Positions 55,097 to 64,000 of a stretch of 64,000 nt of DNA are shown here, in pieces; positions within the stretch are counted from its first letter, which is position 1, and the number at the start of each line of letters is the position of its first letter. This stretch comes from JAPLDB01 sp038230515 (lineage in GTDB: Bacteria > Bacteroidota > Bacteroidia > AKYH767-A > 2013-40CM-41-45). The translations under genes were made by a program, and so were the position numbers. The stretch lies in NCBI GenBank assembly GCA_038230515.1, contig JBBRND010000015.1, positions 34,294 to 98,293 on the forward strand. The letters run 5' to 3'. Below the pieces are notes generated by a model. That model had not been told where the DNA came from and searched no databases. It worked only from the letters and a program-made list of their open reading frames with translations.

Positions 55097-55910
55097 ACGT
55101 GCTGTCTTCAAAAAGATTCTGGAATACATGATGCATGACAAAGACCGTCTCTTTGATAAAGAGAAGCGGAGCTTTGCAATAACCCATAATTTAAAAGGAA
55201 ACAGCATTGAAGAATGGGATCAACAATATAAAATCAATGAACAATTCCGCCAAAGAAAAAGATCGGACAGTGTTCTTCTCACCCATGAAATTCTTTCGTG
55301 GCACAGAGAGGATGCGAAGCATATTACACTCGCCAAAATGGAAGAGATGGCGAGGGAATACATTAACAAGCGCAACCCAAATGGAATGTACGTTGCTGTT
55401 CCTCATTTTGACAAAGAACATTACCACATTCACATTTGTGCGTCTGGTATCGAATACCGGACAGGGAAGTCGCTCCGGCTTCCCAAGGCTGATTTACTAA
55501 AGCTGAAAAAGGAGATTCAGGAATTTCAGATTGAACGTTTTCCAGAACTTTCAAAGTCAGTTGTTGCTCATGGTAAAAAGGGAAAGTCACTCACTTCAGA
55601 GAAAGAATATCAAATAAAATTAAGAACCGGAAGAGAAACGAATAAGGAACAGGTAATGGGAATTCTAAATACCTGTTATAAAAAAGCTGATTCAAGAGAA
55701 ATTTTTTTTAAATTATTGAAAGGATGTAATGTTGAAACTTACGAGAGAAACGGAGAAGTAAATGGTGTACTATTTCAGAATTATAAATTTCGATTTAACA
55801 AATTGGGATTTAACGAAGACAGAATGAAGGAATTAGATAAATGTAAACGAAGAGAGGGTGAGATCAGAGAATCGAGGAACGAAAAAGAAGGCGTTGAACT
55901 TGAGCGTTAA
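55071..55910 (+). CDS. Short relaxase / mobilization nuclease (HUH type)
   Basis: 279 residues. The HUH metal site reads HYHIHIC near residue 121 (hydrophobic strand between two His, plus a third), preceded by AVPHFDKE. The candidate catalytic Tyr is Y18 or Y19 region (ILEYMMHDKDRL). Family: relaxase/mobilization nuclease (MobA/VirD2-like). It would nick the transfer origin and remain bound to the DNA. At 279 residues it is shorter than typical full relaxases and ends in a charged tail, with no helicase or primase domain. The catalytic Tyr is a guess. Confidence 0.85.
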   Translation: MIIKIKSHKRAVFKKILEYMMHDKDRLFDKEKRSFAITHNLKGNSIEEWDQQYKINEQFRQRKRSDSVLLTHEILSWHREDAKHITLAKMEEMAREYINKRNPNGMYVAVPHFDKEHYHIHICASGIEYRTGKSLRLPKADLLKLKKEIQEFQIERFPELSKSVVAHGKKGKSLTSEKEYQIKLRTGRETNKEQVMGILNTCYKKADSREIFFKLLKGCNVETYERNGEVNGVLFQNYKFRFNKLGFNEDRMKELDKCKRREGEIRESRNEKEGVELER

Positions 55911-56336
55911 TTTCTTTGAAGGATGATGAGTGTGAGGTTTCGTTCACATTCCGTTTCCGGTTTTCGATAGGATCGGATGCGGTTTAGGTATCCATAGATG
56001 TGGAGTTTTCAGAAAAAATGTCAATTGCGCGATGAGATAACTGAGAAATTCTTATACGCCTAACCCTAGCCCTTATCTAATGGGAGAAGGAAGTAAATGC
56101 GTTTTCAAATATTTTTTTAGTGATTAGGCAATAAGCGATTCTGAAATTCATTTCTTTCATTCGATACTTCGTTTCTTTGATTTGGAGTTGACGGACAATG
56201 ATTCGGTGGTGGTGGAAGTGGGTTGGTTTTTGATAGAATGAACTTCGATAACTGAAAAAGGGGAGAGGATAATTACTTAATGAGGGTCGATACTGATAGA
56301 ACCTGGTTGGATTTGTAATGAATAGGAGGAGGTAAA
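55911..56336. other. Gene-free region after the relaxase
   Basis: No coding signal on either strand. A CCTAACCCTAGCCC stretch with partial inverted match lies at 56059-56091. The transfer origin of the element, which is often near mobC-mobA, could be here or upstream of the operon; I cannot identify it. Confidence 0.45.
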
Positions 56337-56369
56337 TTAAAAGGGCTATCAAACGATAGCCCTTTTAAT
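56337..56369. terminator. Strong bidirectional terminator
   Basis: A perfect 12-bp stem (56339-56350 with 56355-56366) with loop AAAC; A-rich on one side and T-rich on the other, so it can stop transcription from either direction. It is 16 bp beyond the stop of the 1532-residue gene. Confidence 0.85.
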
Positions 56370-56384
56370 TTAGGTTTACTTGTT

Positions 56385-59300
56385 TTATCGCACTACGGAA
56401 ATCTTTCCTGCGTTTATTTGATTAACATTTTCAAATATTTCGTAGTGATAAAGTCCCGTTGCAAAGTTGCTTAAATCAATTTCGGTAGATACTGAATTTG
56501 AATTTAATTTTTGCACGGCTAACACTCTGCCAATGTTGTCAAAGATTTTTACATAGTAAGAAGCGTTTTCGTCATTCAAAATATAAGTAAGCGTAACTTT
56601 TGAATCGGTTGGATTCGGATAGACGATAAATCTACTTCCATTGATTCCACTATGTACAGAGCGCATTGGTGAGTAGTCGTTACAATTATTGTAAGTGTAG
56701 AAAACTCCTTCTTTATAGAATAAGAGGTATTGTGCCGTGTAAACGGCTGGTCCACCTTCGTACGGACAAAGTTGTGCAATGAATTGTAAGGAGCTTGTTT
56801 GCTGAGCATTAAATTCTTTTTTATTTATAGCAGCCGTATTCAAATAAATGTCGTTAACAGTTTTGAGGTATGTTTCAATCACTTTTTGATCGGACACTTG
56901 CTGATTAGAAACTTTTACCTGAGCAATTATAGTTGAATCACCTCCTGCAATTGTAGTATCTGTAAAAGCGGTTGCAAAGTCCTCTTTCAAACTTCTGAGC
57001 TCTCCCATTGCATCATTGTCGGCTGATGCTTCGAATGATTGAATATCTGCATCGGATGAATTCAAATCATCTTTGTATTTGAGTGCATCAAGTACGGCAT
57101 TCTTGCCTATCCATTGGGTTGCATCGGAGTCAACTGAATAGGTGAGTTCATCGTTGATGACTTTTTTCGCATCATCTGTTGGGTCTTTTATGTTGCCATC
57201 GCAAGTTGCGGTGTATTGACTAGCAGCACTTGATACCGGAGATAATATATCGTTAGCACCGTTTTGCCCGTCATTGCTATGAGTGGAGATAATATAGGGA
57301 ATGCTGTTCGCGCTCACGAATACCGGAAAGTGAGATGTGTTGCTAATGTTAGAGCCAAAAGAATATGAATCGTAACCATTGTTTATCCATTTGTTATAAT
57401 AGTAAACTCCCTGTCCGCCTTGACTGCCGATATCGCCACCATTGCGAAGTACAAAACCGATGTCACATTTTTCCATAGTGTTAAGAACAACCTGAACATT
57501 GGTACCAAGCATGTTTCCACCGAAAACGATTCCTTGTGCCATTGCGTACACATTGTTGCTGCAAAGAAGGGCTCCGCCTCCCAGTTCAACTACGATTCCG
57601 AATTGTGCTTCTTTAAGTGCTGATTCATCTCGCACTATGTTTCCTATTATCTGAGGATAGTGGCTATTCTCTGCAAGGATTCCTGTTACTTTATGTGTAT
57701 TGGAATTGATAAAGTGAATATCATTTTCTGTAACAGTAGTTTTATAGTCGTTGCCGATGTTGATTCCTACTGCTGCATCAAAAACGTGATTACCGTTTAT
57801 GTCCGTAACGTTATTTAATCCCGGCTGAATGAGATTGCTTTCCCATACTGCAATGCCATATACCATTTGATTTGGGTTGAATGAAATTGTATTGTTGACA
57901 TAGTGCTGCAATGATGGGTAATTAAAGAAACCTGAAATTCCAATCCAAGATGGATTTACAATTTCATTGTTAAGAATATTTATTTTTCGGTTCATGCAAC
58001 TTTGAGTTACTACTGCGACTGCTCCACCGGAAAAATAATTTCCATCAACTGTTGTCGCAACAGAGTTACTTGCAACAACACCACCGTTACAGTTTGTGAA
58101 AATATTATATAAGGTTACTTCAATGTAACCGTCATTCTCTGCCCAAACACCTGCTCTGTCAACATTAAGGAAGGTGTTACCTTGCACATAAGTATAGGAA
58201 CGGTCGGAGCTTTTTATTCCGATGGCACAATTCTTAAAATGGTTGCCCGAAATAGTCAACTGGTCAGCGTGAATTGCATCTATATGAATTATATCACCAG
58301 TGTTGCCATTGCAAGTTGAACAGTTGAAGGTATTTCCGGTAACTGTACATATACCGTAATTTGCATTTGAAGGGGCGATTGATTCAGTATTCATATCGAA
58401 GTCGGAATTCGTGATGTGGAACTCGCCACCGTTATTAGTGTAAACTGCATTCGCAGCATTTTCAATGAGTGCATTATCTATATTCGCTACGGCTGTGCTG
58501 CCATCAAGGTGAATGCCTGTCCAACCTGTACCGCAAGCGTAAAGGTGTGAGCGCGTGATTCCGTTACCATTACAAGCACCTGTGGTTTGTACATAGAGTG
58601 TTCCGCCCGGTTGTACTTCTATTCTTGCATCATTGCTGAATTGAATATCGCATTTATCGAATGTGATTATTTTGCCATTAGGAATTGTGTAAATACCATT
58701 GATGTTTATGTGTTGTCCGCAATAAAGAATCGAAGCAGTTGCTGTTTCATTATTTTTTTGTGTGAAGTTTGGCGTGTTGCAGCAGCCGAGTACGTCTATG
58801 CTTCCTGTTGCGCTGTTGCCACAAGCGTTTGTGACAGTGCAGGAAATTGTGCCGCCTGAATACTGCGCATTGCCCCAAGAAATATTAGCATAGAACTTAT
58901 TCAGAAGAATGAAAGATGCACCACTTGGTATCTGCCAATTGTATGATGCGCCTTCTCCCGCATCGGGGACGGTGTAAATTGTACTTCCACAAGTTGAGGT
59001 AACACCAGTAATTGCTGCACTTAGAGATGAATTAAGATTGTATTGCTGAGAGGTACCCGAACAACCATAAGAATTGGTTACGACAACAGTATAAACTCCA
59101 TTCTGTGAAGCAGTATAATTAGCGGAAGTTGCTGCGTTTATTGCTGCGCCATTAATAAACCATTGATATGTTGAAAAGTGCGATCCTACAGTTAGGTGTT
59201 TATCGCAAGCGAATGAATTTAAAGAATTAATTATAGGGTGGGGTGGATTATTAAATGAAGGAACCGATACATAAACAGGTTGACTGTTTACATTTACAGT

Positions 59301-60983
59301 ATAGCCGCCTGCAGCAAGTCCTGTGGCTGTTGCAGTCATAGAACCGTTTCCTATCCAATAATAGGTGGGTCCTGAAGTATAATTATGAGGAATTAAAGTT
59401 GCTGAACCATCATTACCAAAGCAGGATTCGGGTGTAGTTTGAATGCTAACATAGGGAGAAGTTATTGCATTATTTATATCTGAAGTTATTTTTACGTCAT
59501 CACGAATCCTATTGGCAACAACATAAGGAGATAACACATCAGTGACAATCTCGCATGTGTAAACATCAACAGTTAAATTAACATTTGATGATAGCCCCAC
59601 ATATGCTTGAGAAGCTCCAGGATAGGTTGTCGCCATATGCTCACCATTTTTATACCAATTATATTTTACTACGTTTATACTAATCCCTGCAGCAGCAGAA
59701 ATATCTGTAAGATGTTCTGTCGGATTAAGAGTGAAATTTTCTAAAAGGCCCACTGTTTGATCTGCCCCTATATCCAAATAGAATGGAGCATCATTGTCTT
59801 TCAGTGGCATCAAACCATATCTGAACCATATTTGACCACCTATAGTATTTCCATTTGTAACATTTGCAATATCCGTGCATTTATACATTGTTGGAAGAGG
59901 ATCTGCGCACGGAAATCCACGCCCTGGATATGTACCATCATTATATGGGTCAACATTACTGCGATAAGTAAAGTCCCAATCATAAAATGGATTGTATTGG
60001 AAAGCATCAATGCTACTTTCGTATGTTAGATCAAGATAAGGATAATTTAAGAGAGATGCGGTGCTGGAAGGGCAAACTGTTCCTGAATTTAATATGCCAT
60101 AGAACCATAGGTAGTCACCATAATAATTCGGATGAGAGGATAACACTACATTTAAATCACTTGACTCAGAAGATAGCAACGTGATAATGGTCGTTGGTGT
60201 AGAATTATTTGCAAATGTTTGATACCTTTTGCCCAAGCCCCAATCAAATTCAAATTGCAAATTCACATACCCAGGCGATTGCAAACGATTTTGCATAAAT
60301 TCATTGGGTACATAAGCTGTCATAAGTATTCTATCAGCTAATGGATCAATGGCATCCGCTTGAACCTGTTCCGTTTCGACCTGCCCATTATTGATTCTTC
60401 CTAAGTATACTTCAACCATAAGCGGAGTATTATTAGTGTTGATTTTAATGTCATGCATATTTGTTAACTGGGGTAAATAGTGATTCGTAAAATCGTCATC
60501 AACAACGACTTGAGCGGAATGACCCCAGTATTCATACTCAAGATTCATAACATCAATTGAATGCATGGCATTACCTACTTTTCCATTGAACCAATCCACA
60601 TTATCAAAAAAAACGGATTGGTTTAAACTTGGATATGTCTCCAAAGCTCCGCCAGCCACTCCTATTTTTAAGCCAGGGATGGCAGTTTTAGCAGTAAATA
60701 TAAAAGCTGAAAGAGCTTGTTGAGATGAGGTGAGAGGATCAGCATTTGTGAGTTTTGGTGCATCTCGTGGTATTACGAATCCATCCACTTGATACAAGAG
60801 TAAATAATTGAATTGATGATTTTGAGCATAAGAAATTACATTACCTTCTAGTGTAGAATTTCCCAAAATGTAGCTGCCGAAAAATTCAACGTACAACCCG
60901 TTTACTTGGGCTAATGATGGAAATGAAATTAAAAGTAGAAGGAAAACACTTGATAATTTTAGTACAACTTTTCGGATTTTCAT
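56385..60983 (-). CDS. Giant T9SS-exported protein with parallel beta-helix
   Basis: 1532 residues. Signal peptide (1-25, ending SLAQ). Residues 26 to about 345 look like a compact alpha/beta domain with TIM-barrel-like strands (LYVEFFG, NYLLLYQVDGFVI, LKIGVAGGAL, IDVMNLEYEYWG), which could be a glycoside-hydrolase relative but is not identified. Ig- or PKD-like parts follow (about 500-740), then a right-handed parallel beta-helix region (about 780-1230; repeated 'GNTF', 'NISGNHFKNC' and 'NNEI' turns). The end is a T9SS type A domain (FIVYPNPTDSKVTLTYIL ... VNQINAGKISVV). Surface or secreted, probably carbohydrate-related. Confidence 0.85.
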   Translation of the reverse strand: MKIRKVVLKLSSVFLLLLISFPSLAQVNGLYVEFFGSYILGNSTLEGNVISYAQNHQFNYLLLYQVDGFVIPRDAPKLTNADPLTSSQQALSAFIFTAKTAIPGLKIGVAGGALETYPSLNQSVFFDNVDWFNGKVGNAMHSIDVMNLEYEYWGHSAQVVVDDDFTNHYLPQLTNMHDIKINTNNTPLMVEVYLGRINNGQVETEQVQADAIDPLADRILMTAYVPNEFMQNRLQSPGYVNLQFEFDWGLGKRYQTFANNSTPTTIITLLSSESSDLNVVLSSHPNYYGDYLWFYGILNSGTVCPSSTASLLNYPYLDLTYESSIDAFQYNPFYDWDFTYRSNVDPYNDGTYPGRGFPCADPLPTMYKCTDIANVTNGNTIGGQIWFRYGLMPLKDNDAPFYLDIGADQTVGLLENFTLNPTEHLTDISAAAGISINVVKYNWYKNGEHMATTYPGASQAYVGLSSNVNLTVDVYTCEIVTDVLSPYVVANRIRDDVKITSDINNAITSPYVSIQTTPESCFGNDGSATLIPHNYTSGPTYYWIGNGSMTATATGLAAGGYTVNVNSQPVYVSVPSFNNPPHPIINSLNSFACDKHLTVGSHFSTYQWFINGAAINAATSANYTASQNGVYTVVVTNSYGCSGTSQQYNLNSSLSAAITGVTSTCGSTIYTVPDAGEGASYNWQIPSGASFILLNKFYANISWGNAQYSGGTISCTVTNACGNSATGSIDVLGCCNTPNFTQKNNETATASILYCGQHININGIYTIPNGKIITFDKCDIQFSNDARIEVQPGGTLYVQTTGACNGNGITRSHLYACGTGWTGIHLDGSTAVANIDNALIENAANAVYTNNGGEFHITNSDFDMNTESIAPSNANYGICTVTGNTFNCSTCNGNTGDIIHIDAIHADQLTISGNHFKNCAIGIKSSDRSYTYVQGNTFLNVDRAGVWAENDGYIEVTLYNIFTNCNGGVVASNSVATTVDGNYFSGGAVAVVTQSCMNRKINILNNEIVNPSWIGISGFFNYPSLQHYVNNTISFNPNQMVYGIAVWESNLIQPGLNNVTDINGNHVFDAAVGINIGNDYKTTVTENDIHFINSNTHKVTGILAENSHYPQIIGNIVRDESALKEAQFGIVVELGGGALLCSNNVYAMAQGIVFGGNMLGTNVQVVLNTMEKCDIGFVLRNGGDIGSQGGQGVYYYNKWINNGYDSYSFGSNISNTSHFPVFVSANSIPYIISTHSNDGQNGANDILSPVSSAASQYTATCDGNIKDPTDDAKKVINDELTYSVDSDATQWIGKNAVLDALKYKDDLNSSDADIQSFEASADNDAMGELRSLKEDFATAFTDTTIAGGDSTIIAQVKVSNQQVSDQKVIETYLKTVNDIYLNTAAINKKEFNAQQTSSLQFIAQLCPYEGGPAVYTAQYLLFYKEGVFYTYNNCNDYSPMRSVHSGINGSRFIVYPNPTDSKVTLTYILNDENASYYVKIFDNIGRVLAVQKLNSNSVSTEIDLSNFATGLYHYEIFENVNQINAGKISVVR

Positions 60984-60995
60984 AATATGTGAATT

Positions 60996-62417
60996 TTAGT
61001 TAGTAGATATTTTAATGAATTTTTTTGTTGATAAAATTGTATGGTTTTGGGAAATAAATTTTATCGTATAAAAACCGGGAATCAATGTACTTACATTGAA
61101 ATAATTTTGTTCGTTCAAGTATCCCAAATTTAGAACTTCATGGTCAAACATGTCGAAAACAAAGACCGTTATTTTATTGAGTATATTTCTTCTTTTGAAA
61201 ACGCTCAAGTAATTTTGCGTTGGATTTGGAAATAAAACAAAATCACTTTCTTTATATTCATCTATTGTTGTCAGGGTACTGTCGGAAATTCGTGCAAGAT
61301 AACTTATGTAAGGAAGGCCTGGACTAGTTTTATAGTAACCTGTTTCGATTAGCTTATTATTAGAATTAAGAATAACTGAATTAAGCGGATAAGCTGCTCC
61401 AGTATCTCGAAACGACCGTGTTGAGTCTCCACTCCAATCATAACCAACAACGCAACCAGTATTCCAAGAAACGAAAATAGGTCCTGATGCTTTCTTTACT
61501 AAACCCAAATAAAAATTTGGGTTAGAATTACTATTAGGAATAATTTTATGCCATATTTCCGCTCCGAAAAAATCAAGTTTTACAATTCCTGAATTGTAAT
61601 ATCCTGGGGCGTAGGCATTGCTGCCATAAAACTCGCCAGCGTATATGTTCGCAGAATCTATTAACATGCTTTTTATTCCGTGCCCGGTAGTATCGGCCAA
61701 TATGTAATTCCAAATGATATTGCCTAGGGTATCTACAGAGGTTACAAAAGAATAAAAATAAAGTTGAGAAGATACCAAAGAATCACCCTCTCCGCACAAA
61801 AAAATGTTATTGCTTGTTTCTTTTATATCAAATGCGCTGCCGGGAAATGGAAAATTTAGCAAATTATTCCAAAGAAAAATTCCGGATGTATCAATTTTGC
61901 TAAACCAAGGATGAGAATTATGACTATTATTAACGTATGAATCAAAACCCGCACATAATAAGTTAGCTCCGTCTAAAGATCTTATTAGTTTCACACCGCC
62001 TGCATAGCCATGAGAAACGAGAATTTTGTCCCAAACTATTTGACCGAGAAAATCTACCTTTACTAAATATATTTGACTGGGACCTCCAAAACTTGTTTGA
62101 CAAACTCCTAAAAGATAGTAATAGTTGTCTATTATTTCTATTGAGAGTATTGTATTCGATCCGTTAAGACCATCGAATCTAGTTCCAACTGTAGCCCACT
62201 CTTGGTTACCAAGTGAGTCCGTTTTGAGAAGAATAAAATTACCGCCATAAATGCTGTAAAATCCACCCACAATAGCATAACCACCATCGCTGGTTTGCTT
62301 TACATCATATGCCTGAAAATCGGGTAATGAAGTATAGAACTTGATGAAATCTAATTGCTGTGCTTTGGAAAGCAAAAACAAAGAAAGAAAAACATACAGC
62401 AATGAAATTTTTTTCAT
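60996..62417 (-). CDS. T9SS-exported repeat protein
   Basis: 473 residues. Signal peptide (MKKISLLYVFLSLFLLSKAQ). The body has propeller-like repeats built on SDGGYAIVGG, LLKTDSLGNQEW and VDTLGNIIWNY, similar in pattern to the 37806 protein. A T9SS type A domain (LFPNPTQNYLSVFKR ... FYTIKFISQNHTILSTKKF) ends the chain. It lies 12 bp upstream of the 1532-residue gene on the same strand, so both are likely one operon and may act as one surface system. Confidence 0.88.
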   Translation of the reverse strand: MKKISLLYVFLSLFLLSKAQQLDFIKFYTSLPDFQAYDVKQTSDGGYAIVGGFYSIYGGNFILLKTDSLGNQEWATVGTRFDGLNGSNTILSIEIIDNYYYLLGVCQTSFGGPSQIYLVKVDFLGQIVWDKILVSHGYAGGVKLIRSLDGANLLCAGFDSYVNNSHNSHPWFSKIDTSGIFLWNNLLNFPFPGSAFDIKETSNNIFLCGEGDSLVSSQLYFYSFVTSVDTLGNIIWNYILADTTGHGIKSMLIDSANIYAGEFYGSNAYAPGYYNSGIVKLDFFGAEIWHKIIPNSNSNPNFYLGLVKKASGPIFVSWNTGCVVGYDWSGDSTRSFRDTGAAYPLNSVILNSNNKLIETGYYKTSPGLPYISYLARISDSTLTTIDEYKESDFVLFPNPTQNYLSVFKRRNILNKITVFVFDMFDHEVLNLGYLNEQNYFNVSTLIPGFYTIKFISQNHTILSTKKFIKISTN

Positions 62418-63059
62418 TGCTGTATGGAAAGTATTGAATAGTTGAAAGGACTGGGCATATTTGTCTTTAATTTGTACAAACTGTCTTACTCATCCTGTGG
62501 GCGATGTGGACAACCAGTTCGCAGTATGAAGTTCTTAACTTTACTCAGTGAAAGTCAAAACTTCCGAAAGGATTTACCCTAAAAAAATTCCTTTACTGGT
62601 TGGGTAAAAAAATGAGTGAGCCAAATGTAAACACAGAATTGGTAACTTTTACAAGTTGACAAAAAAATATTTGGCAAAGTTGTTTTGGTCTGTTTGCAAA
62701 TTGTAATTTAACAAAATCAGTTATTTTTATTTGAGTTGGCTGCTGGTTTTTGCCGTTCAAATAGCGCAGAAAATTTGCATTTATCTCGTATGTTCACAAA
62801 CTTAAAACAAAGTTAGGTATCAAACAATCAAATTTGCAATTAAAACAAAAAAGGAAAAGGGATGAGAGAAGACGTTTATCGAAGCAACACAGGATGTATG
62901 CCGGCAAAAAGAAAACTCCTCATTTCTTTTCTTCTCTTTAAGAGTCAGAACAGAATTTAAGTCGCACTGCCAGTTGGTGCAGGCTGAATAATTTACGAGA
63001 TAAGACGGAGAAAGAGAAATTCCTTTTTGTTTTAAAAACAAATTATTAATCAAAAAAAG
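62418..63059. other. Non-coding region upstream of IS110 transposase, possible bridge RNA
   Basis: No gene. The right part must hold the left end of the IS110 element; in IS110-group elements the sequence upstream of the recombinase encodes the bridge RNA. Self-complementary segments are present: AGAGAAGA at 62865-62872 with TCTTCTCT at 62930-62937. The element's left border cannot be set, as the family lacks inverted repeats. Confidence 0.4.
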
Positions 63060-64000
63060 ATGGACAAAACAATCAGACAAAGCGTAGGAATTGACTGCGA
63101 CAAAGACCAACTTGTGTGTGAGTTTGTAAACGAAGATGAGCTGGGAAACATCAAATCGTTATCGTGCAAAACGGTAAAGAACAAAGAAAGTGGATTTAAA
63201 GAGTTGCTGAAATGGATGCGCAAACTTCGGGAGAAAGAAACTGGGTTGAGTGTGGTGATGGAAGCCACGGGAGTGTATCATCAAAGTGCGGCCGTGTTTC
63301 TGCACAGTAATGGCATGGATATAAAAGTAGTGTTGCCCAACAAAACCATGCACTTTCAAAAAACAATTACGCTCAAAACAGTTACCGACAAAGTAAGCGC
63401 AAACTCATTGGCAGTAATGGGCATTGAAAAAAAGTTAGACAACTGGACTCCACCCCATCCGGTGTTTAATGAACTCAAGCAATACAGCCGCGAACGCAAC
63501 CAGTTGCTCGAAGAGCAAACCATTATTAAAAATCAAAAACATGCCGAGCAGCATAGTTCGTAGACAAATGCAAAAACGATAAAACGTTATGAAGCGAGAT
63601 TAAAATTTATTGCAAAACAATTGGAGGCAATTGAAAATGATATGCGTGAAGTAGTTGAAAAAGAAAAATGGTTGCAGCTTAAAATGGAAAACATCTGCAG
63701 CATACCCGGCATTGGATTTATTACAGCCATTTGCATTATCAGCGAAACAAATGGTTTTAATTTAATTCGTAACAAAAAGCAAATGGGAAGTTATGCAGGT
63801 CTGGACCCGATGAAAAAAGAATCAGGCACATCAGTGAAAAGTAAAGAGCGGATCAGTTTCAAGGGCAATCGAAATCTGCGCAAAGCAATGCACTTTCCTG
63901 CATTGGTAGCCATCAGAAGAGAATCAGAGTACAAGCAATTATTTGTTCGCTTAGTTCAAAAGCACGGTATTAAAATGAAAGCCGCAGTAGCAGTGCAACG
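63060..64000 (+). pseudogene. IS110-family transposase, amber-interrupted and cut by window end
   Basis: The DEDD domain starts at 63060 (SVGIDCDKDQ, VVMEATGVYH, then TDKVSANSLA). The frame meets TAG at 63561-63563, just where the coiled-coil linker begins, then continues without any other stop or frameshift to 64000 through the Tnp_20 domain (ICSIPGIGFITAICIISE, MGSYAGLDP, the Ser site in RISFKGNRNLRKAM). The fourth acid of DEDD, normally D in the TDxxD motif, is Ser here (TDKVS). By family knowledge the intact enzyme inserts the IS with an RNA guide. Two lesions suggest a dead copy. Confidence 0.85.

Noticed and set aside
56077..56352. A 91-codon minus-strand frame after the 1532-residue gene
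   Set aside because: It covers the terminator hairpin and has Tyr/Phe/Ser-rich sequence typical of a chance frame.
62820..63110. A 96-codon minus-strand frame upstream of the IS110 gene
   Set aside because: It overlaps the transposase start on the other strand and shows no protein features.

Overview
The window reads as a chromosome segment of a member of the Bacteroidota. The evidence is a TonB-dependent receptor with an N-terminal carboxypeptidase-regulatory domain, a PorV/PorQ-type barrel, several very large exported proteins with type IX secretion (T9SS) C-terminal domains, a GldA-type ABC ATPase, and promoters of the phylum's TTTG-N19-TAnnTTTG type. I cannot place it below phylum from the sequence alone.

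Left arm (1-6.6 kb): the start of a secreted glucosaminidase-like protein (cut by the window edge), two uncharacterised proteins, then a three-gene DNA-defence cassette on the minus strand: an EcoRI-type adenine methyltransferase, a DUF262+HNH nuclease and a PD-(D/E)XK-like protein. A 42-bp minisatellite separates it from the core gene smc.

10-26 kb is a core stretch. A TonB receptor, a giant exported protein and a PorV-like barrel form one operon. Then come greA (with a strong hairpin at the predicted transcript start), a HIT hydrolase, a hypothetical protein, a 0.8-kb gene-free gap, ruvC, and a short operon of a membrane flippase/synthase-like protein, a GT2 glycosyltransferase and a DppC-like permease.

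26-36.6 kb is a ten-gene minus-strand operon that makes nucleotide sugars (WbpE, Ugd, Uxs, WbpD, WbpB, WbpO/WbpA-type, GalE, RmlB and WbpP-type enzymes) and ends with a YwqE/CpsB-type phosphatase. Expected products are UDP-xylose, UDP-galactose, a dTDP-4-keto-6-deoxy sugar, UDP-GalNAc(A) and UDP-GlcNAc3NAcA. No glycosyltransferase, flippase or polymerase gene lies inside it.

36.7-50 kb holds a three-component ABC importer whose binding-protein gene is separated from its permease and ATPase genes by a T9SS-exported repeat protein and a 21/63-bp repeat array. Core genes follow: dsbD, a repeat protein overlapping gldA, rsgA, dtd, a MazG-like hydrolase, a barrel protein and waaA.

49.9-56 kb is an integrated mobilizable element. 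Its edge is a 57-bp 3' fragment of tRNA-Leu(TAA), followed by possible integrase arm sites and then a tightly overlapping operon of membrane proteins, a 46-residue peptide, a VirD4/TraG-like coupling protein, a MobC-like protein and a short HUH relaxase. No integrase and no intact tRNA-Leu is in the window, so the other end must lie outside it or have been lost. 56-62.4 kb carries two T9SS-exported proteins (1532 and 473 residues), and the window ends inside an IS110-family transposase gene broken by an in-frame amber codon.
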